Below are positions 7,758-15,847 of a stretch of 39,069 bases of DNA, in pieces (position 1 is the stretch's first letter; every line of letters begins with the position of its first letter). The position numbers were made by a program, and so were the translations under genes. The notes beneath the pieces were generated by a model, which saw only the letters and a program-made list of their open reading frames with translations, was not told the origin of the DNA and ran no database searches. Origin of the DNA: Acidobacteriota bacterium. GTDB lineage: Bacteria; Acidobacteriota; Terriglobia; UBA7540. The stretch lies in contig CADDZC010000036.1 of the NCBI GenBank assembly GCA_902812365.1, positions 1-39,069 on the forward strand, in the 5' to 3' direction.

Positions 7758-7798
7758 GAACCGGGCCACCCCAAGGGCCGCTAGCCTACAGCTACGGT

Positions 7799-7827
7799 TT
7801 GACATGGCGCATCGGCTGATGTAGACT
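7799..7827 (+). promoter_or_regulatory. tmRNA promoter
   Basis: TTGACA (7799-7804) and TAGACT (7822-7827) are separated by 17 bases. The expected start near 7834 lies just before the mature tmRNA 5' end at 7842, as for a short processed leader. Confidence 0.7.
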
Positions 7828-7841
7828 GATAAGTGTTGGTG

Positions 7842-8213
7842 GGGGGCGATCCGGTTTCGACGGAAGCCGTCGCGCTCGGAAGGCATGCCGGGGGCCACAC
7901 CACCCGTAATCGGCGTGGAACAACACAACTGCCAACAATGCGCAGTTTGCTCTCGCTGCCTAACCTAAGGTAGCGCGTCTCCGCCGTCCGGCCCGCCGGG
8001 CGGCGCGGGATGTCATGGTTGCGGGCTGGTTCGGAACTGGCCGCCTGACAGTTCCGGACGAGAGCCGCTTGCGGCGGCATTCAGGCTAGCTCTCGGTCCG
8101 TTATTGCCCGTTCCTGAGGACTGGGAGTGAAACTTTAAGCGAACGGGATAAGCATGTAGGCTTCCGAACGCAAAGCTTTTCGGACGGGGGTTCGACTCCC
8201 CCCGCCTCCACCA
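7842..8213 (+). ncRNA. ssrA: Transfer-messenger RNA (tmRNA)
   Basis: A 372-base one-piece tmRNA, which with SmpB frees stalled ribosomes and tags the unfinished protein for proteolysis. The 5' end GGGGGCG (7842-7848) pairs with CGCCTCC (8203-8209), followed by discriminator A and an encoded CCA. The T-arm GGACGGGGGTTCGACTCCCCCC and the 5' block GATCCGGTTTCGACGG are hallmark tmRNA sequences. The tag frame starts at GCC 7931 and ends at TAA 7961-7963, giving ANNAQFALAA, with the usual ALAA degradation end. It has its own promoter. No smpB or integrase gene adjoins it, and the 3' end is not duplicated nearby. Confidence 0.97.
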
Positions 8214-8296
8214 TGACGGGAGCGCCGTCGAACGCCGAAACCGGCCATCCTTCACTGTTGGTTGACCGGCGCATGGCGGCGAAGGGCATTCCGCAC

Positions 8297-8327
8297 TTGA
8301 CTTCGATCCCGATTATCCCCGTAGAAT
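8297..8327 (+). promoter_or_regulatory. Candidate promoter directly before the TPR gene
   Basis: TTGACT (8297-8302) and TAGAAT (8322-8327) are 19 bases apart. The -10 ends seven bases before ATG 8335, so transcription would start at or next to the start codon. No Shine-Dalgarno is present, which fits a leaderless mRNA. Confidence 0.4.
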
Positions 8328-8334
8328 TCAAGCG

Positions 8335-9756
8335 ATGCGATTGGCTGCGTCCCTGTTTGCCCTGGCACTCGCCAGCACCGTCCCCGCCGGGTCCCGTCAC
8401 GCCGAGCCGTTGCCCAAGCTGCCGTCGCTCCAGCTCGATCATATGTTTCCTATTGTTCGGCGTCAGATTCGGCAGGCTTACGCCCGCGCCCGGGCTCAAC
8501 CCGCCGATCCTGATGCCAGCGGCAGGCTGGCGATGATTCTGGACGCCTATCAGCAGTATGCCGCGGCGGCCGTGTGCTATCGAAGGGCCCATCTCCTCAA
8601 GCCGTCCTCGTTCCCGTGGCTTTACGATCTCGGTTACGTCGAAATGAAGCAAGGCCAGTTCCAGGAGGCTTCCGCCAGTTTTCGCGCCGCGCTGGAGTTG
8701 AAACCCGATTACCTTCCCGCGCGGATGAACCTGGCCGAGAGCCTGCTGGCGGCGGGCGATCTCGACAGGAGCGGCCAGCTGCTCAGGGAGCTCGCAAGCG
8801 AGCATCCGGAAGCCGCCCAGGCCGACTATGGCTTGGGCCGAGTTGCCGCCGCCCGGGGCGACGACCGGGCGGCCGTCGAGTGGCTCGAAAAAGCTTGCGA
8901 GTTGTTTCCTCGTTACGGCGCTGCCCATTACCTTCTGGCGATCGAATGGCGAAAACTGGGCGAGCCCGAGAAAGCCAAGCAGCACTTTGCGCTTTACCAG
9001 GCGAACGTCACGGCGGCGCCCCCGGTCGAGGACCCGCTCCGCGCGGCGGTGGAGGAACTCGATCAGGGGCCGCTGAAATGCGTCCAGCGCGGCATCGCGC
9101 TTGAGCAAGCGGGCGACCTCGATGGCGCCATTCGCGAGCATGAGAAGGCCGTCGCCATCGATCCCGGCAATGTTCAGGCTCACATCAATCTGATCCAGCT
9201 TTATGCCCGCACCGGCCAGTATGAACGAGCCGAGCAGGAATATCGCACGGCGGTGAACCTGGACCCGAACCGCGATGACGGCTATTACAACTACGGCGTG
9301 ATGATGTTTGAACTCGGCCACTACGGGGAAGCCGAGCAAGCTTTTCGGCGCGCCCTCGAGATCGACCCCTCTTACGCGGAGGCCCACAACAACCTCGGTG
9401 CCGTCCTCGAACGGCGGGGTCGGTTGGAGGAAGCGCTCGCGGAATTTCGCAAGGCCGTCGCGGAGCGGCCGGATTACCGCCTGGCGCGTTTTCATATCGG
9501 CAGAATTCTGGTGAACGAAGGCCAATACGAGGCGGCGATCCAGGAGTTTCAACGCATCCTCACCCCGGATGACGCCGAAACTCCGGCGTATGTTTACGCG
9601 CTGGGAGCCACGTACGCGCGAACCGGCGACCGCGAGAAAGCGCTCGCGTATTTGCGCCAGGCCCGCGACGAAGCCCGGGCGCGCGGCCAAACCCAGTTGT
9701 TGGCTGGCATCGACCGGGACGTAAAAGCTCTTGAGCAGGGTTCGAATCCACACTAG
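8335..9756 (+). CDS. Exported tetratricopeptide-repeat (TPR) protein
   Basis: A 473-residue protein with a short signal-like N-terminus ([19 protein letters not shown]) followed by TPR motifs almost to the end. Clear units include [60 protein letters not shown] and [20 protein letters not shown] gap of about 50 residues (around 220-250) separates the two repeat blocks. Such proteins are protein-protein scaffolds, probably periplasmic here. The CRTAC1-type gene follows after 52 bp on the same strand, and this pairing recurs in acidobacteria and related groups; its biological role is not established. The start at ATG 8335 lacks a ribosome site. Confidence 0.85.
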   Translation: MRLAASLFALALASTVPAGSRHAEPLPKLPSLQLDHMFPIVRRQIRQAYARARAQPADPDASGRLAMILDAYQQYAAAAVCYRRAHLLKPSSFPWLYDLGYVEMKQGQFQEASASFRAALELKPDYLPARMNLAESLLAAGDLDRSGQLLRELASEHPEAAQADYGLGRVAAARGDDRAAVEWLEKACELFPRYGAAHYLLAIEWRKLGEPEKAKQHFALYQANVTAAPPVEDPLRAAVEELDQGPLKCVQRGIALEQAGDLDGAIREHEKAVAIDPGNVQAHINLIQLYARTGQYERAEQEYRTAVNLDPNRDDGYYNYGVMMFELGHYGEAEQAFRRALEIDPSYAEAHNNLGAVLERRGRLEEALAEFRKAVAERPDYRLARFHIGRILVNEGQYEAAIQEFQRILTPDDAETPAYVYALGATYARTGDREKALAYLRQARDEARARGQTQLLAGIDRDVKALEQGSNPH

Positions 9757-9808
9757 CTGATCCCCGGGGCCGAACGAGGCGGTCCGGCCCGGGCGCGCGA
9801 GGAACTGT

Positions 9809-11527
9809 GTGACCCGACGTGAGATACTTTTGGCCGGACTCGCGGCCTGGGGCTTGCCTTTCCCGCCGAGCACGGGTCGTTCCGCATCGGCAGGGGGCCC
9901 AGTGCTGTTCCGGGAGGCGGCCGCGGAAGTAGGACTCCACTTCCATCACTTCAACGGGGCAACCGGGGAACACTGGATGCCGGAAATCATGGGCGCGGGC
10001 GTGGCGCTGCTCGATTACGACAACGACGGTGACCTGGATGTATACCTGGTCCAGGGAACGGCGCTTGCGCCGGACGGGAAACTCTTATTCCCGCCGCCGC
10101 CCGGCTGGAAGCCCGGCAACCGATTGTTTCGCAACCTCCTGACCGAGACCGGCAGGCTGCATTTCGTGGATGTCACCGACCAGGCCGGCGTCGGACACGT
10201 GGGCTACGGGATGGGCGTCGCCGTCGGTGACTACGACAACGATGGCCATCTCGATCTTTATGTAACCAACTTTGGCCATAACGTGCTCTACCACAACAAT
10301 GGCGACGGGACGTTTACCGACGTGACCCGGCAGGCCGGCGTTGATGACGCTCGCTGGAGCACCAGCGCGGCGTGGCTCGATTACAACGGCGACGGACGGC
10401 TGGATCTGTTTGTCTGCAACTACGTCGACTTTACGGTGCGCGGGAACAAGCGATGCTTCGCGCCGACCGGCGATCCCGATTACTGCACGCCCGTCGCTTA
10501 CCGGCCCGTTCCCTCCCGCCTGTTCCGCAATCTCGGCGATGGAAGGTTTGAAGATGTCACCGAGTCCTCGGGCATTGCTTCCTCCTACGGCCCCGCCTTG
10601 GGCGTTATCTGCGCTGACTTCAACGGGGACGGCTGGGTTGATATTTATGTGGCGGATGACACGGCCGCCAACCGCCTGTGGATCAACCAGGGCAATGGGA
10701 CCTTTAAGGAGGCGGCGCTCGAGTCGGGCGTTGCCTTCAGCGCCGACGGCTTGCCGAAGGCCGGCATGGGCGTGACGGCCGATGATATCGACAACGACGG
10801 CCGCCTTTGCCTTTTGGTGACGAACCTCACCCGGGAAGGTGTGACCTTATTCCGCGAGGATAGCCCGGGCCTGTTTGACGACGTGACGGCTCAGTTTCGC
10901 CTCTCCGCCCCTACCTTTGGCTACACCGGATTCGGCACCCAGTTCTTCGACTACGATAACGACGGCCTGCTCGACCTTTTCATCGCCAATGGCGCCGTGA
11001 CGATCATTGACGCGCTGCGCGGAAGTCCGTATCCCTACGATCAGACCAGCCAATTGTTCCACAATGAGGGAGCGGGGCGAGGTTTCCGCGAGGTTTCCAA
11101 CGTCGCCGGCCCGGTGTTTCGGCTTTCCGAAGTGAGCCGCGGAGCAGCTTTCGGAGACTTGGATAACGACGGCGACGTCGATATCGTCGTCACCAATAAT
11201 AACGGCCCGGTGCGCTTGTTGTTGAACGAGATCGGCTCACAGCGCCACTGGCTCGAGGTGCGCCTGGAAGCGAAGACCGTCAACCGCTCCGGAATCGGAG
11301 CGCAGATCGGAGTTTTTCGCCCCGGGGAGAGGGCGATCTGGCGGCGCGTCCACACCGACGGCAGTTATCTCAGCTCCCACGATCTGCGGGTCCATTTCGG
11401 GCTCGGTGACCGCCCTCGGATTGAGGCGGTGGTCGTCCATTGGCCCGGCGGAGCCAGTGAAAAGTGGGACCGAGTCAAGGCCGATCAGATCATCACCCTT
11501 CGCCAGGGAACCGGCCGACCCCTCTGA
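9809..11527 (+). CDS. FG-GAP/VCBS-repeat protein with C-terminal ASPIC/UnbV domain (CRTAC1-like)
   Basis: A 572-residue exported protein. The N-terminus has an Arg-Arg pair and hydrophobic run (MTRREILLAGLAAWGLPFPP), possibly a Tat signal. The body consists of calcium-binding FG-GAP repeats that predict an integrin-like beta-propeller: DYDNDGDLDVYLV near 72, DYDNDGHLDLYVTNFG near 140, DYNGDGRLDLFVCNYVDF, DFNGDGWVDIYVADD, DYDNDGLLDLFIANGA and DLDNDGDVDIVVTNN. The C-terminal 90 residues form the ASPIC/UnbV domain (HWLEVRLEAKTVNRSGIGA). The family is common, but its function is undefined; adhesion or carbohydrate contact is usually guessed. GTG 9809 is the start, supported by GAGGA five bases upstream. 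It probably forms a transcript with the TPR gene. Confidence 0.88.
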   Translation: MTRREILLAGLAAWGLPFPPSTGRSASAGGPVLFREAAAEVGLHFHHFNGATGEHWMPEIMGAGVALLDYDNDGDLDVYLVQGTALAPDGKLLFPPPPGWKPGNRLFRNLLTETGRLHFVDVTDQAGVGHVGYGMGVAVGDYDNDGHLDLYVTNFGHNVLYHNNGDGTFTDVTRQAGVDDARWSTSAAWLDYNGDGRLDLFVCNYVDFTVRGNKRCFAPTGDPDYCTPVAYRPVPSRLFRNLGDGRFEDVTESSGIASSYGPALGVICADFNGDGWVDIYVADDTAANRLWINQGNGTFKEAALESGVAFSADGLPKAGMGVTADDIDNDGRLCLLVTNLTREGVTLFREDSPGLFDDVTAQFRLSAPTFGYTGFGTQFFDYDNDGLLDLFIANGAVTIIDALRGSPYPYDQTSQLFHNEGAGRGFREVSNVAGPVFRLSEVSRGAAFGDLDNDGDVDIVVTNNNGPVRLLLNEIGSQRHWLEVRLEAKTVNRSGIGAQIGVFRPGERAIWRRVHTDGSYLSSHDLRVHFGLGDRPRIEAVVVHWPGGASEKWDRVKADQIITLRQGTGRPL

Positions 11528-11661
11528 ACGCGGGCGGCGCACGCCAGCCCCCCGCTCCGGCCCTCTCGCATTCCGAATCAGGCCTTCGCCAGAACGCCAA
11601 GTTCCTGCCCAAGGCCGGCGGCCGCGTTGACCGGAGACGAACCAGGAAGGGGAAGAACTTT

Positions 11662-13254
11662 TTACGGCCGCCTCGTCCCGAACGGATATTGCAGCCCCGA
11701 TTGCACGGCCCGCAGCGCATCGGGAAACCCGGCCGCGGTCAGCGACGCCGCCTTATACTGCTCAAGCGCGAGCGTGCGCCTGTTGGTCAAGTCATAAATC
11801 CGCCCCAAATAGATGTGGGACCACGTCACGATCCGCAGGTCGCGCGCGACCTCGAGGGTCTGCTGGAAGTACTTGACCGCCAGGTCGGGCTTGCGGCTGT
11901 TAGCCGCGACCACTGCCAGCCCAAACCAGGCGCGCTCGCTCTTCGGATCATACTTCTCCACCACACGGTCAAATGCCGCCTTGGCCTCGCCGTAGTTCCC
12001 CTCGGCAATGAAATTGTCGCCTTGGTCGAGCAGGCGATCCTTCTCGCCGCGCGCCGGGGCGGCGGGAGGGGGCGTCGCCCCGACGGCGGGAGCAAATTTT
12101 ACGGCCGCCAGCCGTTGCTGTTCGCCCTCGACATCGAGGCCTAAAATCATCTGCTTGTAATAAACGCTCATCGCGGCGTCCTGTTTTTCATAATCCTTGA
12201 GGGCATCGTAGAAGTAGGGAACGAGTACCAAGCCTTCGGCAGTGAAGGCTCCGATCCTTTGCTCTGGCTTCGAAGGCTTATCCATGCGCAGCTCGACGGC
12301 ACGGATCAGGCACTCGGTAACCAGAAGGGGAAAGTCCTCTTTAAAATCCCCCTCCAGCGCCGGAGCCTGGCGCGCGATGGCGCTCAAAGCAGCCTTCTGA
12401 TGGATCTCCGCCGCGTATTTCACCGCGAGCGGATCCAGCAGAAAGTGCAAGTACTGGTGCCGGATTTCCAACACTTTCGGCTGGCGGGAAGGCGTAATCA
12501 CCAAGTAGTAGTTCGATCCATAGATGCGGGCTTGCGCCTGTTCTGGCGCCCCCAGAAGGCACAGGTAGATGCTGTACGTTCTCCCCAGATAAGCGCCCGC
12601 CGGAAATCGCAGATATGCGTCACTCAACTCGATGCTGCGGCGAACGGCGGGGCCGTAGCGCTCCACCTCGCCCTGATAGCGGGGCGTGACACGCGCCCAA
12701 AGTTCGCCGAGATCGGCTTGACGGTAAAACGTCTTCAGCAGCGGCACGAGTCCTTTGACGTCGCGGGCGTCCGGAGGCAAATCACTTTCGGCCACCGTGA
12801 ACTTGAACTCCGGCGGGGGGCCGAGCAACAGCGCTAGAGAGACGAACTGGCCCAGATCGGCACCCGGGTCATCCACCACGCGGTGCTCGGCGTAGAATCT
12901 TTGCAGTTGGGCGCGAACCGGAATATCCTGGCGAGCCAGATATTGCCTGACTTCGTCCCTTGTCCGGTCTCCCGTGTCACTGGTAGCGCCCGTGTCGTAC
13001 CCTGACGCATTCAGTGCCGCCAGGACGCAAAAGAGTTGTTCGTTCGAGTCCAGCCGGACGTTGCCCGCCTCCTGCGCGCGCCCCGTCGCCGGCCACACCA
13101 CGCTGAAGGCGATGAGGAGCACGGCGACCGGCAGCCGAAGGCCCCGCTCAGCGGCTCTGGCCTCTCGATGGAAACGGCGAGAACTGGAAATCTTGAGTTG
13201 GGGATGGCGGGCGGGAGAATAGCACCTCAGAGCGCGTGATCGTCCTCTCACCAT
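11662..13254 (-). CDS. Exported TPR-containing protein of unknown function
   Basis: A protein of about 530 residues. A hydrophobic signal segment (LPVAVLLIAFSVVWPATGRAQ) lies some 40-60 residues in, and the mature chain starts near QEAGNVRLDSNEQLF. The first 350 mature residues match no domain I recognise. The last 110 residues contain TPR-like pairs (LLDQGDNFIAEGNYGEAKAAFD; AWFGLAVVAANSRKPDLAVKYF; SHIYLGRIYDLTNRRTLALEQY). The start is uncertain: ATG 13254 is used, an in-frame TTG lies at 13293, and neither has a ribosome site. An N-terminus this long ahead of a signal segment suggests the true start may be further in. It lies downstream of the anti-sigma gene on the same strand, with a 171-bp gap. 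The convergent CRTAC1 gene ends 134 bp away. Confidence 0.72.
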   Translation of the reverse strand: MVRGRSRALRCYSPARHPQLKISSSRRFHREARAAERGLRLPVAVLLIAFSVVWPATGRAQEAGNVRLDSNEQLFCVLAALNASGYDTGATSDTGDRTRDEVRQYLARQDIPVRAQLQRFYAEHRVVDDPGADLGQFVSLALLLGPPPEFKFTVAESDLPPDARDVKGLVPLLKTFYRQADLGELWARVTPRYQGEVERYGPAVRRSIELSDAYLRFPAGAYLGRTYSIYLCLLGAPEQAQARIYGSNYYLVITPSRQPKVLEIRHQYLHFLLDPLAVKYAAEIHQKAALSAIARQAPALEGDFKEDFPLLVTECLIRAVELRMDKPSKPEQRIGAFTAEGLVLVPYFYDALKDYEKQDAAMSVYYKQMILGLDVEGEQQRLAAVKFAPAVGATPPPAAPARGEKDRLLDQGDNFIAEGNYGEAKAAFDRVVEKYDPKSERAWFGLAVVAANSRKPDLAVKYFQQTLEVARDLRIVTWSHIYLGRIYDLTNRRTLALEQYKAASLTAAGFPDALRAVQSGLQYPFGTRRP

Positions 13255-13425
13255 CGCAGATTCAATCTTCGCGCTTCGATCGTATTTCGGCAATCAGAAA
13301 TTGCGCCTGCCATTGTGGAAACCCACTTGCCACCTTTACGGTCAGGAACCAGCCGGATGGAAGCCTCTACGGCAACGCGGGGCACCAGCTCGGCTTGCGC
13401 TCCGCCTCTCTGTTCCCAAGCCCTT

Positions 13426-14070
13426 TCATCCGCGAACGGTGATGCGGTTGAGCGCCAGCACGACGCGCCCCGCCGTCGGTTCGCCGGACATCGTGGCAGG
13501 CCGGAACTGACTGAAGTACATCAGTCGGTCGAGCCGCTGCTGGAGTTCGGGGGAACGGGGACCGGAAAGAATTCGGTAGTCGAGCACACGACCTTCGGCA
13601 TCCACATGCGTAACCAGGACCACGGACTGGTCCCCAATATCGAGGTCAAGAGGCGCGAGGGTTTCAAGGCGCGGGGGAGTCACTAAGGGCACGTCGGGCG
13701 TGTGCGTCTTGGGCACGGCCTGGGATCCCATAATCAGGCCGATGGCCACCACGGCCATCAACACGCCCACGCTTCCCGGCAGAAGCACAGGTTGCACCCA
13801 GTTTTGAAAACGCACTAGCCACCGCCGGAAAACATTCCGGTGCACCTCGTGGGAGAGCCACACCCGCAACCTCAAGTCCAACTCGGGCGGCGCATGCCGG
13901 CGCGGCAACGAGCGCAGATCCGCACCGAGCCTCTGCCAGGCGTCCAGCTCGCGGCGGCAAGGCTGGCAATCCCGCAGGTGGTAACGGATCGAGCGCACCG
14001 CGTCCCGCGAGCAGACCCCGTCGACGTAATCAGAGAAGTGCCCGCGAATCTCCACGCACGATTCAAACAT
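13426..14070 (-). CDS. Zinc-finger anti-sigma factor with TonB-C-like periplasmic domain
   Basis: A 214-residue inner-membrane protein that should hold its partner sigma factor inactive. The N-terminal zf-HC2 domain has the ZAS-type His31-x3-Cys35-x2-Cys38 ligands (HLRDCQPC). One transmembrane helix spans about residues 95-115 (LLPGSVGVLMAVVAIGLIMG). The outer part (about 145-212) reads VVLVTHVDAEGRVLDYRILSG, then FRPATMSGEPTAGRVVL, which resembles the C-terminal domain of TonB. That domain is unusual on an anti-sigma factor. The ATG lies one base past the sigma stop codon (TGAGATG), so the two are translationally coupled. Confidence 0.85.
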   Translation of the reverse strand: MFESCVEIRGHFSDYVDGVCSRDAVRSIRYHLRDCQPCRRELDAWQRLGADLRSLPRRHAPPELDLRLRVWLSHEVHRNVFRRWLVRFQNWVQPVLLPGSVGVLMAVVAIGLIMGSQAVPKTHTPDVPLVTPPRLETLAPLDLDIGDQSVVLVTHVDAEGRVLDYRILSGPRSPELQQRLDRLMYFSQFRPATMSGEPTAGRVVLALNRITVRG

Positions 14071-14071
14071 C

Positions 14072-14707
14072 TCAATAACCCAAGCAAGCCGCCAGTTTTC
14101 GCCGCAGCAGCTCCCGGCCTCGCATCAGGCGCGACTTTACCGTGCCCTCCGCAATACCCAGCACTTGCGCGATCTCCTCGTAGGATAGCCCCTCCAGCTC
14201 CCGCAATACCACCACCGTGCGATACGGTTGGGGAAGGCCGGCGAGCGCCCGCCTGACGATCTTTTGCCGCTCGGCGTGCTCAACCACTTCGTACGGGGTT
14301 TCCGCTTCCCCCGCCCGGGTTTCACCCCACGCCGGCCCTGACTCCCCGGCGGCATCATCCAACGAGGCGGGCTCGTGAACGCGGCGGCGCCACCACCCGC
14401 GGCGGTGGTTCGAGGCTTCATGGACGGCGATGCGGTAAATCCAGGTTCTGAGGCTGCTTTCGCCGTGAAACTGCTTAATGCCTCGAAACACCTTGACGAA
14501 GACCTCCTGCACCACGTCAGCGGCGTCGGACCCGTCAGCGAGGATGTGAAAGACCAAGTTAAAAATCGGATTCGCATAAACGGCCAACAGGTACGCGAAC
14601 GCTTCCTCGGAGCCCGCCTGAAGCTCGCTCACCAGAGCCGCCTCTTCAACAGCGGCCGAACAGGTTCGATCCAGGGCGCCGCTGATCCACCGCGCAGCAT
14701 CGGTCAT
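14072..14707 (-). CDS. ECF-type RNA polymerase sigma factor (RpoE-like)
   Basis: A 211-residue group IV sigma factor. Region 2 covers about 30-105 (AFAYLLAVYANPIFNLVFHIL, then DVVQEVFVKVFRGI) and binds core polymerase and the -10 element. An acidic, variable linker follows. Region 4 (about 155-208) has the helix-turn-helix LSYEEIAQVLGIAEGTVKSRL for the -35 element. The start is placed at ATG 14707, because a TTGCGG-17-TATGTT promoter puts the transcription start at that codon; an in-frame ATG at 14782 would add 25 residues without resemblance to the family. The anti-sigma gene follows at once. Activation is expected when the anti-sigma factor is inactivated by an envelope signal. Confidence 0.92.
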   Translation of the reverse strand: MTDAARWISGALDRTCSAAVEEAALVSELQAGSEEAFAYLLAVYANPIFNLVFHILADGSDAADVVQEVFVKVFRGIKQFHGESSLRTWIYRIAVHEASNHRRGWWRRRVHEPASLDDAAGESGPAWGETRAGEAETPYEVVEHAERQKIVRRALAGLPQPYRTVVVLRELEGLSYEEIAQVLGIAEGTVKSRLMRGRELLRRKLAACLGY

Positions 14708-14713
14708 AATCGC

Positions 14714-14742
14714 AACATAGCAGGTCTCAGCACCGACCGCAA
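14714..14742 (-). promoter_or_regulatory. Sigma-70 promoter of the ECF sigma gene (possibly leaderless)
   Basis: On the minus strand TTGCGG (14742-14737) and TATGTT (14719-14714) are exactly 17 bases apart. The -10 ends six bases before ATG 14707, so the first transcribed base should be at the start codon. Confidence 0.5.
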
Positions 14743-14864
14743 GGCCGCCGCCGGAATCCGGATCCTTATCCACCCCGTCCATTTAGACACCGCTAGCCGC
14801 AGCTTTGTTCCGGGCTCACCGCCGCCCGGTACCGCTCCCCCCACCATCGCCGCCGCGCCGCCGG

Positions 14865-15743
14865 CTACGGGAAAGGATGGCGGAAGGCCGCGCGCATCAG
14901 CTTGTTCTGGCGTAGTTTTTGTTTGAGTACCTGGAAGGCTTCCTGGGGTGTGTCTACCATCTGAAATAGCTTCAAATCCTCCGCCGCAATCGTCCCCGCT
15001 TTGACCAGCCAATCAAAGTTCACCACTTGTTTCCAGAACTCCGAGCCATAAATCAAAATGGAAGCCGAATGGCCCATCTTGCCGGTCTGCAGCAGCGTGA
15101 GGAACTCCCACAATTCATCCATGGTCCCGAACCCGCCCGGAAAGACAATGAGGGCCCGAGCCGGCTGCGCGAACCACAGCTTGCGCATGAAAAAGTATTT
15201 GAACAGGAAGTTCAATTCTGGCGTGACGTAGGGGTTCGATTTCTGTTCGAGAGGCAACTTGATGTTCAGCCCGATCGAAAGGCCGCCGGCTTCGCGAGCC
15301 CCGCGATTAGCCGCCTCCATGATGCCCGGACCTCCGCCGGAGCACACGACCAAGTAGTGCTTGCCTTGGCGGAGCGACAGCGACCATTTCGTGATCAGCC
15401 GGGCCAATTCGCGCGCCTCCTCGTAGTAGCGCGACATCTCCACCGCCATCCAGGCTTTTTCCAGCTCCCCGGAAACCGATCGCGCCGACTGGCCGTGACC
15501 GCGTCGCTCCAGCTCCCGCCAGCGTTGCTCGGCGATGCTGCGCGGCAGAACCCGCGCCGAGCCGAAAAATACGACCGTGTTCTGCACTCCCGCTTTCTTA
15601 AGCCGAACCTGTGGATCCAGATACTCGGCCGCGATGCGGAGAGTCCGCGCCTGCGGGCTCGCCATGAACTCGGGATTCAAGTAGGCGAGTTGCGGCTCAT
15701 GCGGCTCGGACCGCGTTTTTGCCGATGTCTTGTTTCTGGTCAT
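14865..15743 (-). CDS. LOG-family protein (cytokinin-riboside phosphoribohydrolase-like)
   Basis: A 292-residue Rossmann-fold protein once labelled lysine decarboxylase-like. LOG enzymes release a base from nucleoside 5'-monophosphates. The two defining motifs are present: GGGPGIMEAANRGA at 136-149 and PGGFGTMDE at 202-210, which contain the catalytic Arg/Glu and the phosphate-binding loop. The chain is longer than the short plant-type LOG (about 200 residues), with about 50 extra N-terminal residues and an inserted segment around 75-100; both fit the long bacterial subgroup. ATG 15743 has no clear ribosome site. The gene stands alone between convergent-free minus-strand neighbours, so context gives no further hint of its substrate. 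Confidence 0.88.
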   Translation of the reverse strand: MTRNKTSAKTRSEPHEPQLAYLNPEFMASPQARTLRIAAEYLDPQVRLKKAGVQNTVVFFGSARVLPRSIAEQRWRELERRGHGQSARSVSGELEKAWMAVEMSRYYEEARELARLITKWSLSLRQGKHYLVVCSGGGPGIMEAANRGAREAGGLSIGLNIKLPLEQKSNPYVTPELNFLFKYFFMRKLWFAQPARALIVFPGGFGTMDELWEFLTLLQTGKMGHSASILIYGSEFWKQVVNFDWLVKAGTIAAEDLKLFQMVDTPQEAFQVLKQKLRQNKLMRAAFRHPFP

Positions 15744-15847
15744 CAGCCGTTAGTTGCGCCCGCCCGGCACCGGCCGGCTCGCCCCCGTGAGTGACAGCAC
15801 GAGGGCCCCGGGGCCGCCCGCCAGAACCCGGCTCGGCGACCATAAAA

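Noticed and set aside
8180-8230. The tmRNA 3' end as an integration (att) site
   Set aside because: No integrase gene and no second copy of the 3' end were found in the window.
8101-9873. A 590-codon open frame on the minus strand
   Set aside because: It lies over the tmRNA 3' part and the clear TPR gene on the plus strand. It has no recognisable domain, and such long antisense frames are common in GC-rich DNA.
14865-15743. Lysine decarboxylase
   Set aside because: The GGGPGIMEAANRGA and PGGFGTMDE motifs define LOG-type phosphoribohydrolases; the old decarboxylase label comes from mis-annotation.
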